Assembly: GCF_900105395.1 (NCBI RefSeq)
Contig: NZ_LT629775.1
Coordinates: 6,661,501-6,725,500 of the forward strand
DNA from: Streptomyces sp. TLI_053
Lineage (GTDB): Bacteria; Actinomycetota; Actinomycetes; Streptomycetales; Streptomycetaceae
Direction of reading: 5' to 3'
DNA: 64,000 bases
How positions within the stretch are numbered: position 1 is the stretch's first letter; each line of letters begins with the position of its first letter. The notes under the pieces were generated by a model that did no database searches, was not told the origin of the DNA, and worked only from the letters and a program-made list of their open reading frames with translations. Below are positions 7,619 through 17,055 of this stretch, piece after piece. Both the position numbers and the translations under genes were made by a program.

Positions 7619-8371
7619 TTGTACCCGACGCGTCCCCGCAGCGCCCTGCGTACCGCCGTGGTGTGGGAGGTGGTGCGGGCCGCCCTGGAGAAGCGGGTGG
7701 CCGAGCTGGACCAGCCGGTGCTCGACGTGGTCGACACCGGTGGCGGCACCGGCAACTTCGCCGTGCCGGTGGCCCGGCTGGGCCACCGCGTCACCGTGGT
7801 CGACCCGAGCCCGGACGCGCTGTTCGCCCTGGAGCGCAGGGCCGCCGAGGCCGGCGTGACCGATCTGGTCCGCGCCGTCCAGGGCGACACCCAGACGCTT
7901 CCCGAGCTGGTCCCGCCGGGCACCGTCGACGCGGTGCTCTGCCACGGTGTGCTGGAGGTCGTGGACGACCCGGCGGAGGCGCTCGGCAGTCTGGCCGCGA
8001 CCCTGCGCCGGGGCGGCTTCGTCAGCCTGCTGGCCGCCAACCGCAACGGCGCGGTGCTCGCCCGGGCACTGGGCGGCCACTTCGACGACGCCCGCGCGGT
8101 GCTGGGCGCCGCCGACGGCCGCTGGGGCGAGCAGGACCCGATGCCGCGCCGCTTCACCGGCGAGGAGCTCGACCGGCTGGCGGTCGGGGCCGGCCTGCGG
8201 GTCGAGTCGGTGCACGGCGTCCGGGTCTTCGCCGACCTCGTCCCGGGTGTGCTGGTGGACACCGAGCCCGGCGCGATGGAGGCGCTGCTCAAGCTGGAGG
8301 AGGCCGCCGCCGGGCAGCCGGCCTTCCACGCCGTGGCGACCCAGCTCCACCTGCTGGCCACCCTGGGCTGA
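7619..8371 (+). CDS. SAM-dependent class I methyltransferase
   Basis: A 250-residue Rossmann-type methyltransferase. Motif I is VLDVVDTGGGTGNF (about 34-47), the acidic residue closing strand 2 is in VTVVDPSPDA, motif II is the AVQGDTQTLP region and motif III is VDAVLCHGVLEVVDDP. The substrate is unknown. The start is read as TTG at 7619, because AAGGAG (7605-7610) lies eight bases upstream; an ATG-equivalent start 15 codons earlier has no ribosome site. It lies 106 bp after the HEPN gene on the same strand. Confidence 0.85.
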   Translation: MYPTRPRSALRTAVVWEVVRAALEKRVAELDQPVLDVVDTGGGTGNFAVPVARLGHRVTVVDPSPDALFALERRAAEAGVTDLVRAVQGDTQTLPELVPPGTVDAVLCHGVLEVVDDPAEALGSLAATLRRGGFVSLLAANRNGAVLARALGGHFDDARAVLGAADGRWGEQDPMPRRFTGEELDRLAVGAGLRVESVHGVRVFADLVPGVLVDTEPGAMEALLKLEEAAAGQPAFHAVATQLHLLATLG

Positions 8372-8779
8372 CCGGGCGGACCACCGCCGTTCGCCCACGG
8401 AACTCCCACTGTTCGCCGACGGACCGACGGTGCGTCCCCCGCTCGTTTCCCCGCCTTCTCCTCGGGATCTCCCCAGGTCCGGACCGATTCCATCGGATCG
8501 GGCACTAGTCCGGCCCCCGCCGCGTTGAGCGTGGTGCGGCGAGGAGCCGCCGAAGTGGCCGGGTCCACGCGTGGTCGACCACTCCGTCGCGAGCCCGTGG
8601 ACCGTATGATCTGGGTAAAGCCGGAAAGCATGACCGCCGGATGCTCGGGGCATATGGACGACACGGGCCCGGGCCCCCGCACAGGCGTCCGACCGCGTGT
8701 TCTGAAGGCTGATTGGACTTGCCACCCCGACCGGGGCGGCGGACCGGTCGCACCCGCGACCGACGAGTAGGAGGACTCC
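8372..8779. other. 408-bp gap without a recognised gene
   Basis: No coding frame with actinobacterial third-position bias was seen. TATGAT at 8605-8610 could be a -10 for the DUF3040 gene, giving a ~165-nt leader, but no good -35 sits at the right distance. GTAGGAGGACTCC just before 8780 is the strong ribosome site of the next gene. The conserved core sequences of RNase P RNA, tmRNA and known riboswitches were looked for by eye and not found. Confidence 0.4.
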
Positions 8780-9172
8780 GTGCCGCTCTCGGAGCACGAG
8801 CAGCGACTGCTCGACCAGATGGAGCGAGCGCTGTACGCCGAAGATCCCAAATTCGCTACGGCGCTCGAGGGAACCGGTCTGCGCACCTACACCCGTCGAC
8901 GGGTCTATCTCGCCGTCGGCGGCTTCGTGGTCGGTATCGGCCTGCTGATGGGCGGCATGGTCGTACCCAATCAGATCTGGGTCAGTGTGGTCGGCTTCCT
9001 GGTGATGCTCGGGTGCGCCGTCTTCGCCGTGACCGGCTGGCGCCGCGGTCCCGCCGGGCAGGCCCAGCACCCCGGTCCGGCCGCCGTGCCGCGCCGCAAG
9101 GCCGGGATGATGGACCGGGTCGAGCAGCGCTGGCAGCGTCGGCGTGACGAGCAGACCGGTGGCGGATTCTGA
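8780..9172 (+). CDS. DUF3040 membrane protein
   Basis: A 130-residue protein of the actinobacterial DUF3040 family. The N-terminus PLSEHEQRLLDQMERALYAEDPKFA is the family hallmark. Two membrane helices follow (about 40-61 and 66-87), then a basic, Arg-rich tail. Function is unknown; such proteins are conserved beside division genes in streptomycetes. GTG at 8780 follows GTAGGAGG at ideal spacing. It ends just before a very strong hairpin and converges on the transglutaminase operon. Confidence 0.9.
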   Translation: MPLSEHEQRLLDQMERALYAEDPKFATALEGTGLRTYTRRRVYLAVGGFVVGIGLLMGGMVVPNQIWVSVVGFLVMLGCAVFAVTGWRRGPAGQAQHPGPAAVPRRKAGMMDRVEQRWQRRRDEQTGGGF

Positions 9173-9180
9173 GACCTGAG

Positions 9181-9250
9181 GTCCGTACCGCCGCCGGTAC
9201 GGACGCACCGAGGGCGGGCAGTCGACCGACTGCCCGCCCTCGGTGCGTCC
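9181..9250. terminator. Bidirectional terminator, perfect 24-bp stem
   Basis: GGACGCACCG... (9201-9224) pairs without mismatch with 9227-9250; only two bases separate the arms, so the real loop is larger. A second hairpin, GTCCGTACCG (9181-9190) with CGGTACGGAC (9195-9204), shares four bases with it, so the two structures compete. It lies between two convergent genes and probably ends both transcripts. Confidence 0.85.
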
Positions 9251-9260
9251 GGGCCCCGGT

Positions 9261-11705
9261 TCAGGACCCGGTGCCGCCGCTCCCGCCCCGGCCGGGGCGG
9301 CGGGCGGTCAGCCGGCGGACCGGCCCGGTGACCGCGCCGACCGCCCGGGCGATCCGGCCCCCGACCGCCAGCCGGGCCGTCAGCAGGGCTTCCGAGATCC
9401 GCCACCGCAACTGCGCGGAGGAGGCCGGCAGCAGCAGGGCCCGGATCCGGCCGCGCCGGCCGGCGTGCGCCCGCAGGCCGTTCCTGGCGGTCCTGACGTC
9501 GGCCGCGAGCGGTTCCCCGACCTCGGCGGAGCGGGCGTAGAGCACCCGTTCGGTGGCCACCGCCACCCGGCCGGCGGCCGCCGTCGCGTCTTCGTCCAGC
9601 TCGCCGGCCTCGGCGATCCGGCGGGCGGCGGCGCGCGGGGTGCGCGACTCGTCCGGCGGGATGCCGAGGTCCCAGGCGGAGTCGATCAGTTCGTCCCAGG
9701 CGGCCAGCACCTGCGCGTCGGTGAGCGGGACCGGTCCCGGCCCGCCGGGGCGCCGCCGCCCGCCGCCGCCCAGCCGGCGCCGGCGCAGCCGGGCCCGCCA
9801 GACCATTGGGGTGAGCAGCAGGAACAGCACCAGCGCGACCGCGGCCAGCGCGGTCAGGACCTTCCCGGAGAGCAGCCAGGACTCCTCGCCGGCGCCTCCG
9901 GCGCTCTGCTGCCGGTCGCCGCAGTCACCGGTCCGGCGCAGCTTCGCGTCGCAGTCCGGGTTGGCGGACGGCAGCTGGACCGGCGCGCTGGCCTGCGGCT
10001 CGACGGTCGGCTGGGTGGTCGGCTGGGTGGCCGGGGCGGAGACCGGGTCCGAGTAGTCGGGCTGGACGCCGCGGGTCGGCGTGGGCTCGAAGCGCAGCCA
10101 GCCGTAGCCCTCGAAGTAGAGCTCGGGCCAGGCGTGGTACATCGCGTCGGTCACCGCGTAGACGTTGTTGCCCTTGGTGTTGCCGGGGGTGAAGCCGAGC
10201 GCGACCCGGGCCGGGACGCCCAGGATGCGGGCCATCACGGCCATGGTGGAGGCGAAGTGGACGCAGAAGCCGCGGCGGCGCTCCAGGAAGTCCTTCATCG
10301 CGTCGCTGCCGCTGTCGGTCCTGGTGGTGGCGTCGTAGGCGAACTCGGGGCCGGTGAACCAGTCGCGCAGGGCGACGGCCTTGTCGTACCCGGTCTTCGC
10401 CTTCCCGGTGACCCGCAGGGCGGTGTCCCGCACCACCGGCGGCAGGTCGCGCGGTACCACGAGGTACTGGTCGCGGATCCGCTCGGGCGGCGCCGGCACG
10501 GTGCGCAGGACGGTTGCGGTCGGCCGGACGTCCAGTGCGGTCACCGTGTAGTTGAGGCCCTTGATCGCCTTCTCCCTGGCGGGCAGGAGGCTGGAGGTGA
10601 CCGGGTCGAGCTGCCAGGCGGAGTTGTCACGGAGGGTGACGCCGACCGGCGGGTAGGGCATCGGCAGCCAGGCGTCGTCCAGCTGGGGCCCGATCCGGAC
10701 CTCGGCCTTCAGCTGCTCGGCCAGGTCGATGCTGCCCAGCCCCTCGGGGGCGGGGAAGGTGCCGGTGAACGGCACCGTGGCGGCCGCGCCGCGCTTCCAG
10801 CTGACGCCGTCGAAGACGTCCAGCGAACCGGTGCGCAGATAGGTGGAGTCGGCGGCCGGGCTCTCGGACTTGTAGCTGAACAGTTCGACGTTGCGCGGCT
10901 TGGGGATCGCGCCGGTCAGGGTGATCAGCGGGTCCAGGCTGCTGACCGCGCCGCCGGTGCTGGTGCCGGTGCCGGTGCCGCTGTGCACCAGGCCGGAGTC
11001 CCAGCGCGGCAGGAACACGGGCAGCAGCAGGGCGAGCGCCAGCGCCAGGACGCCGACCTGCTGGCCGCTCCGGCCCAGGGTGCCGCTCCCTTCGCCGTCC
11101 CGCTCGGAGCCCCGGAAGATCCGGCCCCAGCGGGAGACCCGGTCCTGGCCCTCGGCGAAGAGCAGCACCAGGTAGCCGGCGGCGGCGGTGGCGAACCAGA
11201 GCCAGTTGCCGTCGTCCCCGGCCAGGCCGTTGCCGATCGAGTAGAGCGCGAGCAGCGGCAGCCCGGCCAGGGCCGAGCGCCGGTAGGTGACCGCGACGGT
11301 GTCCACCACGACGGCGATCAGACCGACCGAGGCGACCAGGATGAGCCGCAGCCCGGGGCTGGGCGGAGCGGGGATGGCGTAGTCACGGACGTCGTGGAAC
11401 CCCTGGGAGAGGATCCGGCCGAGCAGCCGGACCGACTCGGGGCCGGGCACCAGGCCGCCGAAGACCGCGGCCGAGGAGGCGAAGCCGATCAGCAGCAGCA
11501 GGGCGAGCGCCAGCAGCTGGCCGGCCGGGACGGTCCACCGGTAGAACGGCGTGCGCCGCAGCCCGGCGCCGACCGCCGCGACGACCACGACCACCAGGAA
11601 GGCGTGGGCGATCCAGCCCTTGGTGGTCAGCAGCGGGGTGAGGCAGAGCGCGGCCAGGGCGGTGGCCAGCGCCGAGTAAACGGTCAGTTTGGCCCGGGTG
11701 GTCAC
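9261..11705 (-). CDS. TgpA-type membrane transglutaminase-like protein
   Basis: An 814-residue protein in the order DUF3488-like membrane part, extracellular transglutaminase domain, membrane helix, cytoplasmic DUF4129-like tail. The first ~190 residues contain about six helices and another follows at 215-233. The protease-like core has Cys481 in RRGFCVHFAS and His524 in DAMYHAWPELY; the third position is Glu540 in RFEPTP where Asp is usual. A Thr/Pro-rich linker (550-580) precedes the last helix (about 612-634). GTG at 11705 overlaps the DUF58 stop by four bases. With MoxR and DUF58 it forms the widespread moxR-DUF58-TgpA operon, thought to act in envelope protein maturation. Confidence 0.9.
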   Translation of the reverse strand: MTTRAKLTVYSALATALAALCLTPLLTTKGWIAHAFLVVVVVAAVGAGLRRTPFYRWTVPAGQLLALALLLLIGFASSAAVFGGLVPGPESVRLLGRILSQGFHDVRDYAIPAPPSPGLRLILVASVGLIAVVVDTVAVTYRRSALAGLPLLALYSIGNGLAGDDGNWLWFATAAAGYLVLLFAEGQDRVSRWGRIFRGSERDGEGSGTLGRSGQQVGVLALALALLLPVFLPRWDSGLVHSGTGTGTSTGGAVSSLDPLITLTGAIPKPRNVELFSYKSESPAADSTYLRTGSLDVFDGVSWKRGAAATVPFTGTFPAPEGLGSIDLAEQLKAEVRIGPQLDDAWLPMPYPPVGVTLRDNSAWQLDPVTSSLLPAREKAIKGLNYTVTALDVRPTATVLRTVPAPPERIRDQYLVVPRDLPPVVRDTALRVTGKAKTGYDKAVALRDWFTGPEFAYDATTRTDSGSDAMKDFLERRRGFCVHFASTMAVMARILGVPARVALGFTPGNTKGNNVYAVTDAMYHAWPELYFEGYGWLRFEPTPTRGVQPDYSDPVSAPATQPTTQPTVEPQASAPVQLPSANPDCDAKLRRTGDCGDRQQSAGGAGEESWLLSGKVLTALAAVALVLFLLLTPMVWRARLRRRRLGGGGRRRPGGPGPVPLTDAQVLAAWDELIDSAWDLGIPPDESRTPRAAARRIAEAGELDEDATAAAGRVAVATERVLYARSAEVGEPLAADVRTARNGLRAHAGRRGRIRALLLPASSAQLRWRISEALLTARLAVGGRIARAVGAVTGPVRRLTARRPGRGGSGGTGS

Positions 11706-13024
11706 GCGCCGGCCTCTTCTCGGTAGGGGGCGGACGACTCGGGCCGGTCGGCGGCGCGCCAGAGGTCGGGGAGGGAGTCGCCGGCGCGGACGGTCAGTAC
11801 CGTCCAGCCGGCCTCGCGCAGCCGGCGGGCCCGGTCGCGGAACTCCTCGCCGCCGGTGTCGGGGGAGAGCAGGCGCAGGCCCGCCCAGGTGCCGGTGTCG
11901 AGCAGGAGGACGACGGCGCCGCCGGTACGGCCGCGCAGCCGGGCGAGCCGGGCGGTCTGCTCCTCGTCCAGTTCGCCGAGGACGGCCACCACCAGACCCT
12001 CGCCGCCGGCCCGCAGCGGCTCCTCGGCGCGGGAGAGCCCGGCGCCGTCGGAGAGGTCGACCACGGCGAGCGCGTCCAGGATCACCCCGGAGGTGTCGGC
12101 GGCGGTGTGGCCGTTGTCGGCCTGGACGCCGGGGACGGCGTGGCCGGTGTCGGTGAGCAGGCGGGTCTGGTAGCCGCGCTCCAGCAGGTGGACGCAGACC
12201 GAGGCGGCGCAGGCGACGGCCCACTCGAAGGAGGAGGCCGGGCCGCTGCCGCGGTGGCCGGTCTCGCGGGTGTCCAGCAGCACGGTGGCGCGGGCCCGGT
12301 GGGGCTGCTCCTCGCGCCGGACCATCAGCTCGCCGTAGCGGGCGGTGGACTTCCAGTGCACCCGGCGCAGGTCGTCGCCGGCCCGGTACTCGCGCAGGAT
12401 GACGTCGTCGTCGCCGGCCAGCGCGAGCGAGCGGCTGTGGCTCTCGCCCTGCCCGGCGAACTCGCCGGTGAGCCGCACGTGCGGCAGCGGCAGCACCTGG
12501 GGGACGACGGTGAGCACGTCGGAGGCGGCGAAGGAACGGTTCAGCTCGCACATCCCGAACGGGTCGGAGAGCCGCAGCTGGAGCGGGCCGAGCGGGTAGC
12601 GGCCGCGCAGGTCGGAGCGGACCCGGTAGGAGACCTCGCGGTGGCCGCGCGGTTCGACCCGGTCCAGCACGAACCGGGGCCGGGGCCCGAGCACGTACGG
12701 GACCTTGTCCTCCAGCAGCAGCAGGCCGGTGGGCACCCGGGAGACGTTGTCCACCCGCAGGTGCACCCGGGCCTCCTGGCCGGCCACCGAGCGGTGCGGG
12801 CTGAGCCGGCGGCCGCTGGCGACCCGGTAGCGGGTGTTGGCCAGCAGCAGCGCGGCGGCCAGCGGCAGCGCGGCGAGCAGCACCCCGACGCGCAGCAGCG
12901 CGTCCTGGCCGAGGAGGTACGAGCAGACCACCGCGGTCAGTCCGGCGGCGAGGAAGGAGCGGCCCCGGGTGGTGAGGCCGCGCAGGCCGGCGCGCAGGCC
13001 CGACGGTTCGCCGGACGGGCCCAC
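11702..13024 (-). CDS. DUF58 domain protein
   Basis: A 440-residue protein with two N-terminal membrane helices (about 22-40 and 44-62) followed by a soluble region. The DUF58 signature YRAGDDLRRVHWKSTARYGEL lies near residue 215, and a von Willebrand A-like fold is expected after it (TVLLDTRE marks its first strand). DUF58 proteins are typical partners of MoxR ATPases. GTG at 13024 is one base from the moxR stop, and its stop overlaps the transglutaminase start, so the three are translationally coupled. Confidence 0.9.
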   Translation of the reverse strand: MGPSGEPSGLRAGLRGLTTRGRSFLAAGLTAVVCSYLLGQDALLRVGVLLAALPLAAALLLANTRYRVASGRRLSPHRSVAGQEARVHLRVDNVSRVPTGLLLLEDKVPYVLGPRPRFVLDRVEPRGHREVSYRVRSDLRGRYPLGPLQLRLSDPFGMCELNRSFAASDVLTVVPQVLPLPHVRLTGEFAGQGESHSRSLALAGDDDVILREYRAGDDLRRVHWKSTARYGELMVRREEQPHRARATVLLDTRETGHRGSGPASSFEWAVACAASVCVHLLERGYQTRLLTDTGHAVPGVQADNGHTAADTSGVILDALAVVDLSDGAGLSRAEEPLRAGGEGLVVAVLGELDEEQTARLARLRGRTGGAVVLLLDTGTWAGLRLLSPDTGGEEFRDRARRLREAGWTVLTVRAGDSLPDLWRAADRPESSAPYREEAGA

Positions 13025-13025
13025 C

Positions 13026-14072
<1,047 letters not shown>

Positions 14073-14323
14073 CCGTACGCTCCCTGGCACACCAACGACC
14101 GGCTCCGTCCGAGCCCGGCCCCCACCCCATGCTGGACGCGGCGTCCCCGGTCGCGGTTCCGTGGGGGAGCCGGTGCCGGGATACGGCCTGCGGCAGGCCT
14201 CCCCAGGTGGTTCGGGGTCAGACCGGCAGGCGCATTCTCCCCTGCGCGGCGGAGGAAGTCACCCTGTTGCCGTCCGCCCGCCTCCGGGCGGGCCGCCCGC
14301 CCGTTCCCCCGGCGCCGGACCGG

Positions 14324-14345
14324 GGTGTCCGGCGGCCCGGACACC
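14324..14345 (-). terminator. Terminator hairpin after the carbonic anhydrase gene
   Basis: GGTGTCCGG (14324-14332) pairs perfectly with CCGGACACC (14337-14345) around a CGGC loop, 26 bases beyond the stop on the minus strand. It separates the carbonic anhydrase from the moxR operon, whose promoter should lie in 14073-14323; no clear promoter was recognised there. Confidence 0.6.
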
Positions 14346-14371
14346 GTCGGCCGGGCCGGCCGGGCGGGGGA

Positions 14372-14914
14372 TCAGTCGATCTCGCGCAGCAGACCGGTGT
14401 GGACGTCGAACACGAAGCCGCGCACGTCGTCGGTGTGCGGCAGGAACGGGGAGGTGCGGACCCGCTGCATGGACTGCCGGACGTCGCCGTCGAGGTCCAC
14501 GAAGGCCTCGACCGCCCACTGCGGGCGCTGGCCGACCTCCAGCTCCAGCTCGCGCCGGAAGTCCTCGGTGAGGCCGAGCAGGCCGCAGCCGGTGTGGTGG
14601 ATCAGCGCGACCGAGCGGGTGCCGAGGGCGCGCTGACTGATGGTGAGGGAGCGGATGGTGTCGTCCGTGACCACGCCGCCCGCGTTGCGGATGACGTGGG
14701 CGTCGCCCAGTTCGAGGCCGAGGGCGGCGAACAGGTCGAGGCGGGCGTCCATGCAGGCCACCACGGCGATCTTCTGCACGGGGCGGGCGTCCATGCCGCC
14801 GTCCCGGAAGGTCACCGCGTAGTCGCGGTTGGCGGCGACGAAGCGGTCGATGACGGCCGGGGTGGCGGAATCGGCAGCGGCGGTCGGCGTGGGCCGGTCG
14901 GGTGTCACTGTCAT
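14372..14914 (-). CDS. Beta-class carbonic anhydrase
   Basis: Interconverts CO2 and bicarbonate with a zinc ion. The 180-residue protein carries the small actinobacterial beta-CA pattern: Cys54-x-Asp56-x-Arg58 in CMDAR, and His107 with Cys110 in HHTGC, giving a Cys2His zinc site and the Asp/Arg dyad. VIRNAGG (75-81) is also typical. ATG at 14914 has no Shine-Dalgarno sequence; TAACGT ends seven bases before it on the minus strand, so the mRNA is probably leaderless. The gene is divergent from the dcw cluster. Confidence 0.93.
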   Translation of the reverse strand: MTVTPDRPTPTAAADSATPAVIDRFVAANRDYAVTFRDGGMDARPVQKIAVVACMDARLDLFAALGLELGDAHVIRNAGGVVTDDTIRSLTISQRALGTRSVALIHHTGCGLLGLTEDFRRELELEVGQRPQWAVEAFVDLDGDVRQSMQRVRTSPFLPHTDDVRGFVFDVHTGLLREID

Positions 14915-14921
14915 GGTGAAG

Positions 14922-14927
14922 ACGTTA
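14922..14927 (-). promoter_or_regulatory. Candidate -10 of a leaderless carbonic anhydrase promoter
   Basis: On the minus strand TAACGT ends seven bases before the ATG, so transcription would start at the start codon. No good -35 was found at 17-19 bases. The rest of the 506-bp divergent gap holds the dcw promoter and leader. Confidence 0.4.
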
Positions 14928-15122
14928 GTGCGATTTGCCCGGTCGTGGTGGGGCCGATTGCTACAGAGCGGACGCCTGTGACCGAGGGCATGTCGACAAC
15001 GCCGTCCGCCGGGGCGCCCGCCGTCCGTCCGGTCGCGACCGGGCACCCGGCACGTGCCACGAGCACCCTCGCGACCTGCGGTGATCCGTACCGCCGCCCG
15101 GGTGGTGCGCCGGAGCGGACCA

Positions 15123-15150
15123 TTGACTGGAGGGGCGCGCGCGATAGAGT
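15123..15150 (+). promoter_or_regulatory. Candidate main promoter of the dcw cluster
   Basis: TTGACT (15123-15128) and TAGAGT (15145-15150) are 16 bases apart, a good match to the vegetative sigma consensus of streptomycetes. Transcription should begin near 15157, leaving a leader of about 260 nt before the rsmH ATG. Confidence 0.65.
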
Positions 15151-15176
15151 TGCGGCGCAGTGGAGCACACCCGCCG

Positions 15177-15195
15177 AGGCCCGTCAACCGGGCCT
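15177..15195 (+). promoter_or_regulatory. Hairpin early in the rsmH leader
   Basis: AGGCCCG (15177-15183) pairs with CGGGCCT (15189-15195) around TCAAC, followed directly by TT. It lies about 20 nt into the predicted leader and resembles a small attenuator stem. A conserved mraW-leader RNA motif has been described in actinobacteria; whether this leader belongs to it needs a covariance-model search. Confidence 0.35.
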
Positions 15196-15420
15196 TTCCG
15201 GCCGTGCGCGACCGACGCGGCCCGCGGCCTCCACCCGCTCCCCGTACCACCTGGCGCACCTTCCCCGGCGCCGGGCGGACACGGCCTTCCCCAGGAGCGG
15301 GCGGGGACCACGGGCCGCGCGGCCCGGCCCGTGCGACGGCTCCGTCTCCCGGTGGGACAGAATGGTCGGGGCTGCCCGGACGTCGGGCGGCTTCCGCACC
15401 GAGGAAGGGCGCCACAGCGC

Positions 15421-16395
15421 ATGAGCACCAACGATCCGGGTCCCAAGCACGTCCCGGTGATGCTGCAGCGGTGCATGGACGCGCTGGCCCCGGCGATCTC
15501 CCGGCCCGGCGCGGTCGTGGTGGACGCCACGCTCGGCCTCGGCGGACACAGCGAGGCACTGCTCACCCAGTTCCCGGACGTCCGGCTGGTCGCGGTGGAC
15601 CGCGACCCGGCCGCGCTGAAGCTCTCCGGCGAGCGGCTGGCCCCTTTCGGCGACCGGGCCACCCTGGTGCACGCGGTCTACGACGAGATCCCCGAGGTCC
15701 TGGAGCGCCTGGACATCCCGAAGGCCGACGGCATCCTGTTCGACCTCGGTGTCTCCTCGATGCAGCTGGACGAGGCCGACCGCGGCTTCGCCTACGCGCA
15801 GGACGCGCCGCTGGACATGCGGATGGACCAGACCCGGGGGATCAGCGCCGCCGAGGTGCTCAACACCTACAGCCACGGCCAGCTGGCCCGGATCCTCAAG
15901 CTGTACGGCGAGGAGCGGTTCGCCGGGAAGATCGCCTCGGTCGTCCTCCGGGAGCGCGAGAAGGAACCGTTCACCAACAGCGCGCGTCTGGTCGATCTGG
16001 TGCGCAACGCCATCCCGGCCGCCACCCGCCGTACCGGCGGCAACCCGGCCAAGCGGACGTTCCAGGCGCTGCGGATCGAGGTCAACGGCGAGCTCGAGGT
16101 GCTGGACCGGGCGATCCCCGGGGCGCTGGACGTGCTGGCGCTCGGCGGACGGATCGTGGTGATGTCCTACCAGTCGTTGGAGGACCGCCTGGTCAAGCAG
16201 TACCTCGCGGCCGGTGCGACCAGCACCGCGCCGCCCGGGCTCCCGTTCGTCCCCGAGGAGCACCAGCCCTGGCTCAAGCTGATCACCCGCGGTGCCGAGC
16301 AGGCCACCGAGGAGGAGATCGAGGAGAACCGGCGTGCCGCACCCGTGCGGCTGCGGGTGGCGGAGAGGATCAGGGACCGAAGCACCCGGGGCTGA
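15421..16395 (+). CDS. rsmH: 16S rRNA (cytosine-1402-N4)-methyltransferase
   Basis: Methylates N4 of C1402 in the 16S rRNA P site. The 324-residue protein matches the MraW/RsmH family in length and motifs: KHVPVML (9-15), the SAM loop VVDATLGLGGHS (33-44), DGILFDLGVSSMQLD and PLDMRMDQ near 100-130, and the terminal KLITRGAEQATEEEIEENRRA region. ATG at 15421 has GAGGAAGG upstream. The frame stays open back to a GTG at 15160, close to the predicted transcription start, but that extra peptide does not resemble RsmH. No mraZ gene lies upstream. Confidence 0.95.
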   Translation: MSTNDPGPKHVPVMLQRCMDALAPAISRPGAVVVDATLGLGGHSEALLTQFPDVRLVAVDRDPAALKLSGERLAPFGDRATLVHAVYDEIPEVLERLDIPKADGILFDLGVSSMQLDEADRGFAYAQDAPLDMRMDQTRGISAAEVLNTYSHGQLARILKLYGEERFAGKIASVVLREREKEPFTNSARLVDLVRNAIPAATRRTGGNPAKRTFQALRIEVNGELEVLDRAIPGALDVLALGGRIVVMSYQSLEDRLVKQYLAAGATSTAPPGLPFVPEEHQPWLKLITRGAEQATEEEIEENRRAAPVRLRVAERIRDRSTRG

Positions 16396-16431
16396 CCGGA
16401 ACCGGGGCGGTCCGAAGGGCGGAGGAAGACG

Positions 16432-17055
16432 GTGGGGCCGGTGGCCGGAGGCGGGGCGGGGAGCCGGGTGCTCCCCGGGCAGGGCGGCAGGGCGCGGATC
16501 ACCGTGCGCCCGGGCCGGTCGGTACGGGGGCGGACGCCGTTCGCGGTGCTGGTGGTGCTGCTGCTCGGGGCGGGGCTGCTCGGGCTGCTCGCCCTGAACA
16601 CCGCGCTCAACGAGGGCTCCTTCGAGCTGTCGCGGCTGAACCGGCAGACCACCGTGCTGACCGACGAACAGCAGGGGCTCCAGCACCAGATCGACCAGAA
16701 CTCCGCGCCGGACGCGCTGGCGCGCCGGGCCGTCGAGCTGGGCATGGTACCGGCCGGCGGGATGGCCTTCCTCGACCTGCCGAACGGCGGTGCGGTGGTC
16801 GGCACGCCCAAGCCGGCCCAGGACAGCCCGCCGGTGAAACGGTCCAGCGTGGAACCGTGGCCCGGGAAGCAGCCCGCGCCGGGCCGGTCGACGGCTCAGC
16901 CGACCGCCCAGCCGAGTGCCCAGCCCTCCCCGGCGGCGCCGGCCGCCACCGCGGCGCCGTCGGCCGGGCCGGGCACCGGTGGCGACGTCACCGTGCAGGT
17001 CAACCCCGGCCCGGCCGGGCCGGCCCCGGCCGTGGGCGGGGGTGGCGCCCGATGA
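16432..17055 (+). CDS. ftsL: Cell division protein FtsL
   Basis: A bitopic division protein that joins FtsQ/DivIC-type partners at the septum. The 207-residue protein has a basic cytoplasmic N-terminus, one membrane helix (about 36-56), a periplasmic-side coiled coil (about 65-100, with ELSRLNRQTTVLTDEQQGLQ as heptads) and a long Pro/Ala/Ser-rich tail. It starts with GTG after GGAGGAAG, 36 bp after rsmH, and its stop overlaps the ftsI ATG (ATGA). FtsL is poorly conserved; position between rsmH and ftsI is the main support. Confidence 0.88.
   Translation: MGPVAGGGAGSRVLPGQGGRARITVRPGRSVRGRTPFAVLVVLLLGAGLLGLLALNTALNEGSFELSRLNRQTTVLTDEQQGLQHQIDQNSAPDALARRAVELGMVPAGGMAFLDLPNGGAVVGTPKPAQDSPPVKRSSVEPWPGKQPAPGRSTAQPTAQPSAQPSPAAPAATAAPSAGPGTGGDVTVQVNPGPAGPAPAVGGGGAR

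Noticed and set aside
14915..15420. mraZ gene upstream of rsmH
   Set aside because: No frame in either direction resembles MraZ; the region holds divergent promoters and the rsmH leader.
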